NCBI GenBank assembly: GCA_028696285.1 | Contig: JAQVHJ010000007.1 | Coordinates: forward strand, 2,929-17,773 | Direction of reading: 5' to 3' | Length of the DNA: 14,845 nucleotides | Source: a bacterium | Lineage (GTDB): Bacteria; AUK180; JAQVHJ01 | Shown here: one piece after another, positions 7,009 through 13,557 of the stretch | Position numbering within the stretch: position 1 is the first letter of the stretch | Layout of the letters: each line of letters begins with the position of its first letter | Translations under genes and position numbers: made by a program | The notes under the pieces: model-generated | What the model was told of the DNA's origin: nothing | Seen by the model: only the letters and a program-made list of their open reading frames with translations | The model's database searches: none

Positions 7009-8367
7009 TTATTTAAAAATCGTTTTTAAACCGTTCATATACTTCACGAGAACATCCGGTATCGCAATACTTCCGTCGGCATTCTGGTAATTTTCAATTA
7101 TCGCTATCATTGTCCTACCCACCGCAAGGCCGGAACCGTTTAATGTATGTACAAACTCAGGCTTTGAACCATGCTCTCTCTTGAACCGGATATTCGCACG
7201 TCTTGCTTGGAAATCTTCAAAATTACTGCAGGAAGAAATTTCCCGGTATTTATTTTGAGATGGTATCCAAACTTCAAGGTCGTATGTTTTTGCCGCAGAA
7301 AAACCCAGGTCCCCGGTACTTAGAGCAACAACTCTGTAAGGTAAATTCAAAAGCTGAAGAATTTTTTCTGCGTTTGCAGTAAGTTTTTCTAATTCAGAAT
7401 AGGAGTCTTCCGGTTTAGTAAATTTGACCAATTCAACTTTATTGAACTGATGAACCCGGATCATTCCCTTTGTATCTTTTCCGTAACTTCCCGCTTCTCT
7501 TCGGAAGCAGGTTGTATATGCGCAGTATTTAATCGGAAGCTGTTCCCCGGAAAGAATCTCTTTTGAATGAAGATTGGTTACGGGAATCTCGGCAGTAGAA
7601 ATCAGGTAAAGGTCGTCAAGCTTCGTTTTATATAAATCTTCTTCAAACTTCGGAAGCTGCCCGGTTCCATAGGCAGAATCACCGTTTACAAGGTATGGCG
7701 GGTACACTTCTTTATAACCATGTTCGTTTGTTTGTATATCAAGCATGAAGGAAACAAGAGCACGTTCCAACTTAGCTGCCGCCCCCCATAAAATTACAAA
7801 TCGAGATCCGGAAATCTTAGCGGAACGTTCAAAATCAAGAATATCTAAATTGGTCCCGAGGGTTTCATGATCCTTTACTGCAAAATCAAAATTCCGTGGT
7901 GCTCCCCATTTCCTAATCTCAACATTATCATTTTCATCCTTCCCGAATGGCGTACTTTCGTGGGGAATATTAGGAATGTATTTCATTATCTCGTCAATCT
8001 TAACCTGGAGATCCTGAGGATTTCCACGGTTGCCTAATTCTGAAAGTTTTTCCTTTAATGCTTGTGCCTGTTCCAGTAATTCCCCGGCATCTTCCTTCTT
8101 TGATTTCTTGAAACCAATTTCCTTATTTATTTTATTTAATTCAGCTTTTGTATCATCTGTAATCTTCTGTAGCTCAAGTCGTTCATTATCAAGCCGGATT
8201 AACTCAGCAATGAATGATGAAACATCATTAAATTCATTCCGGAATGATTCGGGAAGTTTTTCTAAGAATTCCGGAGGATATACTTTCGGGTCAAATTTAA
8301 ATCGGCGATTTTCAAAGGCAATCCGATATTTTTCAGGATTTTCTTTTATTAATCTGATATCTAACAT
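7009..8367 (-). CDS. serS: Seryl-tRNA synthetase
   Basis: Class II aminoacyl-tRNA synthetase that charges tRNA-Ser (and tRNA-Sec where present) with serine in the cytoplasm. It begins with the typical MLDIRLIKENPE. An N-terminal coiled-coil arm (about 52-128) contacts the tRNA. The core shows motif 1 ending YKEVYPPYLV (218-227), the serine-binding STAEIP (257-262), motif 2 beginning CFRREAGSYGKDTKGMIRVH (287-306) and motif 3 NGSGLAVGRTMIAIIENYQ (410-428). At 452 residues it is about 25 longer than most bacterial SerS. The extra length appears to be at about 27-52 (KVYPPEFLEKLPESF and following), between the first helix and the arm. GGAG lies six nt upstream of the ATG. It follows dnaJ after a 16-nt gap, so they are probably one transcript. 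Confidence 0.98.
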   Translation of the reverse strand: MLDIRLIKENPEKYRIAFENRRFKFDPKVYPPEFLEKLPESFRNEFNDVSSFIAELIRLDNERLELQKITDDTKAELNKINKEIGFKKSKKEDAGELLEQAQALKEKLSELGNRGNPQDLQVKIDEIMKYIPNIPHESTPFGKDENDNVEIRKWGAPRNFDFAVKDHETLGTNLDILDFERSAKISGSRFVILWGAAAKLERALVSFMLDIQTNEHGYKEVYPPYLVNGDSAYGTGQLPKFEEDLYKTKLDDLYLISTAEIPVTNLHSKEILSGEQLPIKYCAYTTCFRREAGSYGKDTKGMIRVHQFNKVELVKFTKPEDSYSELEKLTANAEKILQLLNLPYRVVALSTGDLGFSAAKTYDLEVWIPSQNKYREISSCSNFEDFQARRANIRFKREHGSKPEFVHTLNGSGLAVGRTMIAIIENYQNADGSIAIPDVLVKYMNGLKTIFK

Positions 8368-8383
8368 TTTATGCTCCGGTATT

Positions 8384-9466
8384 CTATGAAATGATTTTTT
8401 TTATCTTTTTCCAGAAATTACTGGTTTTAGGGTGGATTTTTATTCCGCTGACTTCGGCAAATTGCTTCAGCAGCGCTTCCTGTGTTTTATTTAATTTTGT
8501 AGGGGTTTCTACGAAAATACTGACAAATAAATCACCTGTATCATATTCGTTTGACAACCCCTGCCCGGTAATTTTAATAATATCCCCGGTCTGGGTGCCT
8601 TTCGTAATCTCAACCTTAACCGGTTCCCCAAATATATTAGGAATCTCAATTGCAGTTCCAAGCGCTGCTTCAATAAATGTAATCGGGACTTCACAGAAGA
8701 GGTCAAAATCCCTGCGTTTAAATATTTCATGCTCTTCAATAAAAATAGCGATGTATAAATCTCCCGGTGGACCACCACTCATTCCGGCATCGCCTTCTCC
8801 TGCAATCCTGACCCGCGTTCCCTCTTCAATCCCTCTGGGAATCTTGACCTTGATCTTTTTTGTGAAGCGTGTTTTTCCTGTACCATGACATTTTTCACAA
8901 GGCTCCTTAATAATTGATCCCTGTCCTCCGCAGCGGATACAGGTTGTGGCAATCGTGAAAAATCCATTCTGCTTCTTTACCTGTCCTGTTCCGTTACAGA
9001 CGGGGCATACCTCAGGGTTTGTACCTGCTTTTGCTCCGGAACCATTGCACATTTCACAATATATCAGCCGGCTTACTTCTATTTCCTTTTCAACCCCAAC
9101 CGCAACTTCCTTCAGCGTTAAATCAATTTTATAATGAAGATCTGCGCCCTTTCTTGGCCTGTTTCTTGACTGACGCTTCGATCCGAAAAAATCACCAAAA
9201 ATATCTTCAAAGATATCTCCAAAATCAAAACCCATTCCGGGTCCGGATGCAGAACCGAAATTATCATATCTCGACCTCTTCTCGGAATCGGATAAAACAC
9301 TATATGCTTCTGAAATCTCTTTGTATTTCTCTTCCGCTTCTGCATTCCCGAGATTACGGTCAGGGTGGAACTTCAATGATAATTTACGAAAAGCTTTTTT
9401 TATTTCATCCTGTGTCGCATCTCGGGCAACACCAAGAATTTCATAATAATCCTTATTTTGCCGCAT
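8384..9466 (-). CDS. dnaJ: Chaperone DnaJ (type I Hsp40)
   Basis: Co-chaperone that delivers unfolded clients to DnaK and stimulates its ATPase. All parts of a full-length DnaJ are present in 360 residues. The J domain (about 5-70) has the essential HPD at 34-36. A short glycine/phenylalanine region follows (71-95, GMGFDFGDIFEDIFGDFFG). Four zinc-finger repeats have CxxC pairs at 137/140, 154/157, 176/179 and 190/193. The C-terminal substrate domains run from about 202 to 330, and the protein ends in a basic tail (WKKIKKIIS). The ribosome site GAGG (9478-9475) lies eight nt before the ATG, within the last codons of the upstream response regulator gene. The usual partners hrcA, grpE and dnaK are not adjacent, and no CIRCE element was seen. 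Confidence 0.98.
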   Translation of the reverse strand: MRQNKDYYEILGVARDATQDEIKKAFRKLSLKFHPDRNLGNAEAEEKYKEISEAYSVLSDSEKRSRYDNFGSASGPGMGFDFGDIFEDIFGDFFGSKRQSRNRPRKGADLHYKIDLTLKEVAVGVEKEIEVSRLIYCEMCNGSGAKAGTNPEVCPVCNGTGQVKKQNGFFTIATTCIRCGGQGSIIKEPCEKCHGTGKTRFTKKIKVKIPRGIEEGTRVRIAGEGDAGMSGGPPGDLYIAIFIEEHEIFKRRDFDLFCEVPITFIEAALGTAIEIPNIFGEPVKVEITKGTQTGDIIKITGQGLSNEYDTGDLFVSIFVETPTKLNKTQEALLKQFAEVSGIKIHPKTSNFWKKIKKIIS

Positions 9467-9469
9467 TTG

Positions 9470-9853
9470 TTAATCCTCTTTCCCGCCGTATAACCTTAAG
9501 AGCGTTCTTACCTGCTTTAATAATTCATCAAATTTAAATGGTTTACAGAGATATTCATCAGCTCCGGCATTAAATCCTTCTAAAATTTCTTCCTTCTGAT
9601 TCTGCGCAGTAAGTATCAGCACGGGAATATGAAGAGTGCGCTCATCTCTCTTGATCTTTCGGCAGACTTGAAAACCATTTAACTTCGGCATCATTACATC
9701 AAGTACAATTAAATCAGGGCTTTCTGTAAATGCTTTTATTAATCCGTCTTCCCCATCAATAGCAGTAATTATGTCAAACCCTTCCTTCTTCAGTCCGGTT
9801 TCCATCATTAAACGTATTGTTTTTGAATCGTCAATTACTAAAATTTTAGGCAT
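9470..9853 (-). CDS. Single-domain (CheY-like) response regulator
   Basis: Receiver domain without an output domain, 127 residues. The acidic pocket is D8-D9 in VIDDSK, the phosphoacceptor is D52 in VLDVMMPKLNG, and the switch and conserved lysine residues are T82 and K104 (YLCKPF). It should be phosphorylated by a histidine kinase elsewhere in the genome, as none is in this window. It may work by protein-protein contact, as in CheY or polar-localisation regulators; the target is unknown. It is the first gene of a unit with dnaJ (3-nt gap) and serS. A good promoter lies just upstream. The ribosome site is a modest GAGAAGG. Confidence 0.94.
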   Translation of the reverse strand: MPKILVIDDSKTIRLMMETGLKKEGFDIITAIDGEDGLIKAFTESPDLIVLDVMMPKLNGFQVCRKIKRDERTLHIPVLILTAQNQKEEILEGFNAGADEYLCKPFKFDELLKQVRTLLRLYGGKED

Positions 9854-9882
9854 AACCTTCTCTTTTTTTATTATAAATTATA

Positions 9883-9911
9883 ATTATAACATAAAATAAC
9901 ACTAAATTCAA
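9883..9911 (-). promoter_or_regulatory. Sigma-70-type promoter of the response regulator-dnaJ-serS unit
   Basis: On the minus strand TTGAAT (9911-9906), a 17-nt spacer and a perfect TATAAT (9888-9883). The start of transcription should fall near 9876, about 23 nt before the ATG. The promoter is vegetative in type; no heat-shock sigma or CIRCE-like sequence is visible although dnaJ lies downstream. Confidence 0.75.
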
Positions 9912-9923
9912 GAAGAAAAGTTA

Positions 9924-9937
9924 CCCGAAATTTCTGG
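9924..9937. repeat. Short imperfect palindrome between divergent promoters
   Basis: CCCGAAATTTCTGG has a perfect 8-nt palindromic core GAAATTTC (9927-9934) and outer CC/GG pairs, with one mismatched pair. It lies 13 nt upstream of the -35 box of the response regulator promoter, in the 231-nt divergent gap. It could be an operator, but a short AT-rich palindrome can occur by chance and no second copy was found. Confidence 0.25.
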
Positions 9938-10012
9938 ACACTTCAGCATTCCGTCCCGATATACGATGAAAAACCGTAATTTGCACGATTCACTTAAAAT
10001 GAAATAAAAATC

Positions 10013-10041
10013 TTGACTTTTTTTACATTATAAACTATAAT
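10013..10041 (+). promoter_or_regulatory. Sigma-70-type promoter of the TPR protein gene
   Basis: TTGACT (10013-10018), a 17-nt spacer and a perfect TATAAT (10036-10041). Transcription should begin near 10048, leaving a leader of about 37 nt. It faces away from the promoter at 9883-9911; the two -35 boxes are about 100 nt apart. Confidence 0.78.
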
Positions 10042-10084
10042 AATTTATTAAGAATATTTAATATATTAGGAGCTTTTCAGGTTT

Positions 10085-11026
10085 ATGTTTTTAATTTCAT
10101 TCCTAATGATAGTTTTAGTCATCGTTTTTATAGGGCTGATTCTTTACCTGTCAAAAGATATTAAAAAGATGAATGATGAGGATCTTGCTATTCGAAACAT
10201 TGATTATGAAGTTAAATACTATCTTCAAGATAAAACGTTGCTTGAAAAGGTGATCCATTTTTATATAAAGAATAATAAGCTTCCCGATAATATTTTAAAG
10301 AAGGATTTTGAACCGGCATATTGCGATTACCTCTTAGAAAAAACAAAAGATGCGCTGAAAAACAACGATGATTCTCTCGCGGAAAAGTATTTTGATACGT
10401 TTAAAAATTTTTCTCCAGGTGATACTTTAAATATAACAAAATTCATTCGTGTTTTTTATGTTGCAAAAGGTTTAGATTATGCATATGAACAGTTAAAAAA
10501 GATTATCCCCATTTACGGGGGGAACAAAGAATTTTATAATAATATCCAGGATATAATGCAGAAAAAAGCCAATGAACATCTAATGAAATTTGAGCAAGAA
10601 TATCCGGATCCTTCTCCCGATGAAGTAATAAAGGAATACACAGAATTAATCGAGATATATCCGCACAGGGTATATTTCATTAAATTAGGAGATATTTATC
10701 AACAAAAGAAGGATAACGAAGCTGCAAAGGATTTTTATTTACGGGCTTTAGATATCCCCCAAAAACCGGATAAATTATACAAGGGAACTCATCATAAGCT
10801 CGGTATGATTTTCTTTGAATTAAAGCAGCACAAAAATTCATTGTATCACTTATTAGAAGTTTTAAAAATCAGACCGAGTCATAAATCCGCTTCTTCAGAC
10901 CTTGTTTTTATCTGCCAGAACCTTGGAATTCAGACATATATTCCAAAATTGAAAGAGATTTATAATAACCAGGGCAGAGACTCCCTTTTTGAGTATTTAG
11001 ATACCATTCTTACATTTATTAAGTAA
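10085..11026 (+). CDS. Membrane-anchored TPR-repeat protein
   Basis: A 313-residue protein of unknown function. Residues 1-22 form one hydrophobic membrane segment with no cleavage site (MFLISFLMIVLVIVFIGLIL), followed by the basic stretch SKDIKKM, so the bulk is probably anchored with the C-terminal part in the cytoplasm. The rest is helical. Two tetratricopeptide repeats are recognisable at about 196-229 (LGDIYQQKKDNEAAKDFYLRAL) and 233-266 (LGMIFFELKQHKNSLYHLLEVL); earlier helices at 75-165 may be degenerate repeats. Such proteins usually serve as assembly scaffolds. AGGAG lies 12 nt before the ATG, longer than usual; no better start is visible. It is transcribed divergently from the response regulator and followed by the FHA gene, which has its own promoter. 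Confidence 0.8.
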   Translation: MFLISFLMIVLVIVFIGLILYLSKDIKKMNDEDLAIRNIDYEVKYYLQDKTLLEKVIHFYIKNNKLPDNILKKDFEPAYCDYLLEKTKDALKNNDDSLAEKYFDTFKNFSPGDTLNITKFIRVFYVAKGLDYAYEQLKKIIPIYGGNKEFYNNIQDIMQKKANEHLMKFEQEYPDPSPDEVIKEYTELIEIYPHRVYFIKLGDIYQQKKDNEAAKDFYLRALDIPQKPDKLYKGTHHKLGMIFFELKQHKNSLYHLLEVLKIRPSHKSASSDLVFICQNLGIQTYIPKLKEIYNNQGRDSLFEYLDTILTFIK

Positions 11027-11061
11027 AAAAAGAACAGAATCATTCCTTTTAAAAAACGCGC

Positions 11062-11090
11062 TTGACAATTTCGAAAAAATATTGTATAAT
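11062..11090 (+). promoter_or_regulatory. Perfect consensus sigma-70 promoter of the FHA gene
   Basis: TTGACA (11062-11067), exactly 17 nt, then TATAAT (11085-11090): both boxes match consensus at every position. The expected start is near 11097, with a leader of about 37 nt containing the ribosome site AAGGAAGGGA. Together these predict strong, constitutive expression of the small gene downstream. Confidence 0.88.
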
Positions 11091-11133
11091 TATTACAGGA
11101 ATGGTAAAAAAATAGCTAGAAAGGAAGGGAAGA

Positions 11134-11493
11134 ATGGCTAGTTACACAGATTATAATGATGAAACGTATGTTGACGGGATGAAGAAGGATGAGGTATATC
11201 CGGTTAGGGGGAAACTCCGGATTCTCAACGGGAGATTGAAGGACAGGGAATACCCTGTAAACAAGCCGTTTTTTACAATAGGCCGCTCAAGTGATTGTTG
11301 TATTTCTCTTGGTGGAGATAAACGTGTTTCAAGGATCCATGCTCAATTGGTTGAAACAATGGGAAAAGAAATAATTGAGGACCTCGGAAGTAAAAACGGA
11401 ACAGTCGTCAACGGAAGAAGCGTTACAAAAAAGATCCTTGCAGAGGGCGATATTATTCAAATAGGAGAGACAACGTTAAAATTTTTAAAATAG
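11134..11493 (+). CDS. Small FHA-domain protein
   Basis: A 119-residue protein that is almost entirely one forkhead-associated domain, a module that binds phosphothreonine peptides. Key residues are all visible: G50-R51 in FTIGRSSDC, S66-R67-x-H69 in RVSRIHA, and N88-G89 with N93-G94 in DLGSKNGTVVNGR. The first 25 residues are acidic and tyrosine/threonine-rich (TDYNDETY) and could themselves be phosphorylated, as in GarA-like proteins; this is inference. No Ser/Thr kinase or phosphatase is in the window. The ribosome site GGAAGGGA (11123-11130) is strong. The stop codon is one nt from the end of the opposing radical SAM gene, with no terminator hairpin between them. Confidence 0.92.
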   Translation: MASYTDYNDETYVDGMKKDEVYPVRGKLRILNGRLKDREYPVNKPFFTIGRSSDCCISLGGDKRVSRIHAQLVETMGKEIIEDLGSKNGTVVNGRSVTKKILAEGDIIQIGETTLKFLK

Positions 11494-11494
11494 C

Positions 11495-12394
11495 TTATAT
11501 CCTATCGCCTTGAAATGCGCCGAACTCTTCTAATAAATTTTCAACAGCTGAAATAAAGTTACTTTTATCATTTATCCATTCAGGAGCAACTAATTGTCCC
11601 GGTTTTGGGTCTCCCGTTAAACGTTGAATAATAATATCTCTTCGAAGATTTCTTAAAGTTGAAACAGTGTTTTTAACAGAATCATCGAATCTTATGGGAA
11701 TAAATTCCCCTGTCAAATAAAGCAATTCAAGCCGTGTATCTCGAACAATATAAAGCTGATGAATCTTTACCGAATCAATTGGCAGTGAAGAAAGAGTTCT
11801 TGCTGTGATGATGTTGTCCTGTTCAGTTTCTCCGGGTAAGCCGATTATAATATGGGCAGTAATGAATAATTTAAATTTTTTTGTAAGGTTCACAGCATCA
11901 ATAAAGTCCTTTAAAGTATGCTGGCGGTTAATCAGGTTTAATGTATTATCATTTGAACTTTGAAGGCCATATTCTATTCCAAGCTCCTTTCTCTTATTTA
12001 CTTTTTCAAGAACCTTTAAGTGTCCTTCAGTAACAGCGTCCGGCCGGGTACCTAAATAAATAAGGACGATTTCAGGATACTTTAAAAGAAGATTTAAATT
12101 TTTTTCTAAAAACTCAGGGGAACAATACGTGTTTGAAAATGATTGGAAATAACCAATCACCTTATTTACTCCCTTGCGCTGCAATTCTTCAAGGCCACGC
12201 TCTACCTGCTCTTCAATAGAATATCTTTTTTTCCCGGTTCCGCTCCCCTTCTCATCACAATATATACAACCCCCGACAGACAGAGTTCCGTCCCTGTTCG
12301 GACAGGTTAATCCGAGATCTAACGGGAGTTTTCTTACTTGACTTGAAAATCGATGCTTGAGATAGTCTGAAAATTTATTGTACCGAGTCAGCAT
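11495..12394 (-). CDS. TIGR01212/YhcC-type radical SAM protein (MnmL-like)
   Basis: A 299-residue radical SAM protein of the family that includes E. coli YhcC and B. subtilis YtqA. The start NKFSDYLKHRF and the cluster-binding motif CPNRDGTLSVGGCIYC (C31, C43, C46, with the family's long first spacing) identify it. YLGTRPDAV (113-121), EYGLQSSND (141-149) and HIIIGLPGET (181-190) are further family blocks. YtqA has been reported to act in wobble-uridine (mnm5s2U) tRNA modification under the name MnmL; applying that role here is inference, and no MnmM-like methyltransferase is next to it. The ATG lies inside the end of the glycosyltransferase gene (20-nt overlap), with no clear ribosome site, so translation is probably coupled to that gene. 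Confidence 0.88.
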   Translation of the reverse strand: MLTRYNKFSDYLKHRFSSQVRKLPLDLGLTCPNRDGTLSVGGCIYCDEKGSGTGKKRYSIEEQVERGLEELQRKGVNKVIGYFQSFSNTYCSPEFLEKNLNLLLKYPEIVLIYLGTRPDAVTEGHLKVLEKVNKRKELGIEYGLQSSNDNTLNLINRQHTLKDFIDAVNLTKKFKLFITAHIIIGLPGETEQDNIITARTLSSLPIDSVKIHQLYIVRDTRLELLYLTGEFIPIRFDDSVKNTVSTLRNLRRDIIIQRLTGDPKPGQLVAPEWINDKSNFISAVENLLEEFGAFQGDRI

Positions 12395-13553
12395 TTTTTT
12401 CGCGGTTTCTTATTGGTTGCCAAAAAGGTTTTGAATCTCTTGTCAGCCAATTTAACATTCCAATTAATAAAGATACATTCATTACACAAAAGTATGCTAC
12501 AGATGAAATTACAATTGGATATTTATCCTTTTTCATTAAAAACCATCCTGCAAGCCCGGTCAGATAAAACGATATTTGTAAAATATTCGTGATATTATAA
12601 AACATATAGAATGAACTTATAAAAAGGTTTGAGAAATATAGTAACAGAAGAAATACCGGGGTAAACCATCTGAGTAATTTATGAAAAATGAAAAAGAAAG
12701 TAATCCAACCTTGCTTAAAAACGTTTAGGAGAAAGGCCGCCTCTTTAATCGAATTAAAATCGGCATTGCCTATCCTGATCTTTCTTCTATATTCTCCTGT
12801 CAGGGATTCACTTGCCGGTTCAATGGCCTTTGCATCTTTTTCAAAAATTAATCTCTTTCCAAATCGCAACGGCTGAAGAGAAGTAATGAAGTCGTCAAGG
12901 ATGTTTTTATGTTCAGGGAGCTTTTTAAAATATTCCTTTCTTATTGCGTAAATACCGCCGTTTGCTCCGCACACGGAAGAGATTTCTCCTTCGAGCTTTT
13001 TCAAGAAACGTTCAAATTTCCAATACGTTGATTCTGATTTCTGTTTCCCGGCAGGTGTAATTTCTAAGTAACCGCATACCCCGCCAACGTCAAACCCACC
13101 AAAATTTCTGATTAATTTTTCTACAGCATCCGGTGCAAATTCAGTATTGGCATCAGTAAAAACAAGAATTGAATTTGAAGATAATTCTACACACCTGTTT
13201 ATGCAGGCGGCCTTGCCGGAACGCTTGGTAAGACGGTCAATTTTAATGGTATTATTTTTTAAGTTGCGAAGGATTTCATCTGTTCTATCTGTGGAAGCAT
13301 CTGATACAATAATTATTTCGAAATTGGCAGCAATAGTTTGAGATAAAAGATTTTTAACACGGGATTCAATATGTTTCTCTTCATTGTAAACAGGTAAAAT
13401 TATGGAAACGAGTGGAATGTCATTAAAATAAATAGGCTTTTTTATTTTTCTGCCCCAACGCAAGAATAACAATAAAACCGGATAGAAAACATAAGATAAT
13501 GCAACTAACCCGGCCGCGGCCCAGAAAATAATTATTAAAATTTTATCGGTCAT
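12375..13553 (-). CDS. Membrane family 2 glycosyltransferase
   Basis: Processive-type or polysaccharide-chain glycosyltransferase, 392 residues, in the cytoplasmic membrane. An N-terminal membrane segment (4-31) is followed by a GT-A domain: VSIILPVYNEE (49-59), IIIVSDASTDRTDEIL (80-95), the DxD-like metal site DAN (134-136), CGANGGIYAIR (195-205) and the candidate base DD (220-221). EYRRKIRIG (254-262) corresponds to the family's QxxRW region. Three or four C-terminal membrane segments lie at about 284-368. The sugar and acceptor cannot be named. It follows the sugar-phosphate transferase gene after a 4-nt gap, with GAGGAG about 12 nt before the ATG, and probably extends the lipid-linked glycan that enzyme starts. 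Confidence 0.9.
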   Translation of the reverse strand: MTDKILIIIFWAAAGLVALSYVFYPVLLLFLRWGRKIKKPIYFNDIPLVSIILPVYNEEKHIESRVKNLLSQTIAANFEIIIVSDASTDRTDEILRNLKNNTIKIDRLTKRSGKAACINRCVELSSNSILVFTDANTEFAPDAVEKLIRNFGGFDVGGVCGYLEITPAGKQKSESTYWKFERFLKKLEGEISSVCGANGGIYAIRKEYFKKLPEHKNILDDFITSLQPLRFGKRLIFEKDAKAIEPASESLTGEYRRKIRIGNADFNSIKEAAFLLNVFKQGWITFFFIFHKLLRWFTPVFLLLLYFSNLFISSFYMFYNITNILQISFYLTGLAGWFLMKKDKYPIVISSVAYFCVMNVSLLIGMLNWLTRDSKPFWQPIRNREKNADSVQ

Positions 13554-13557
13554 GTAT

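Noticed and set aside
6980..7011. A-run and T-run after serS as a terminator
   Set aside because: The pairing is only A-T with no G-C stem, so it does not meet the form of an intrinsic terminator.
8391..8888. Plus-strand open frames opposite dnaJ
   Set aside because: dnaJ is unambiguous on the other strand; these frames have no recognisable motifs.
9854..10084. tRNA or small RNA gene in the largest gap
   Set aside because: No cloverleaf, T-loop motif or GC-rich stem was seen; the gap is explained by two promoters.
10503..10525. C-run and G-run forming a small hairpin in the TPR gene
   Set aside because: It is inside a clear coding region (codons for IPIYGGN), with a short stem and no downstream U-run.
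11101..11115. Four-codon leader ORF (M-V-K-K-stop) before the FHA gene
   Set aside because: Its spacing to AGGA is too short for initiation, and no attenuation structure follows.
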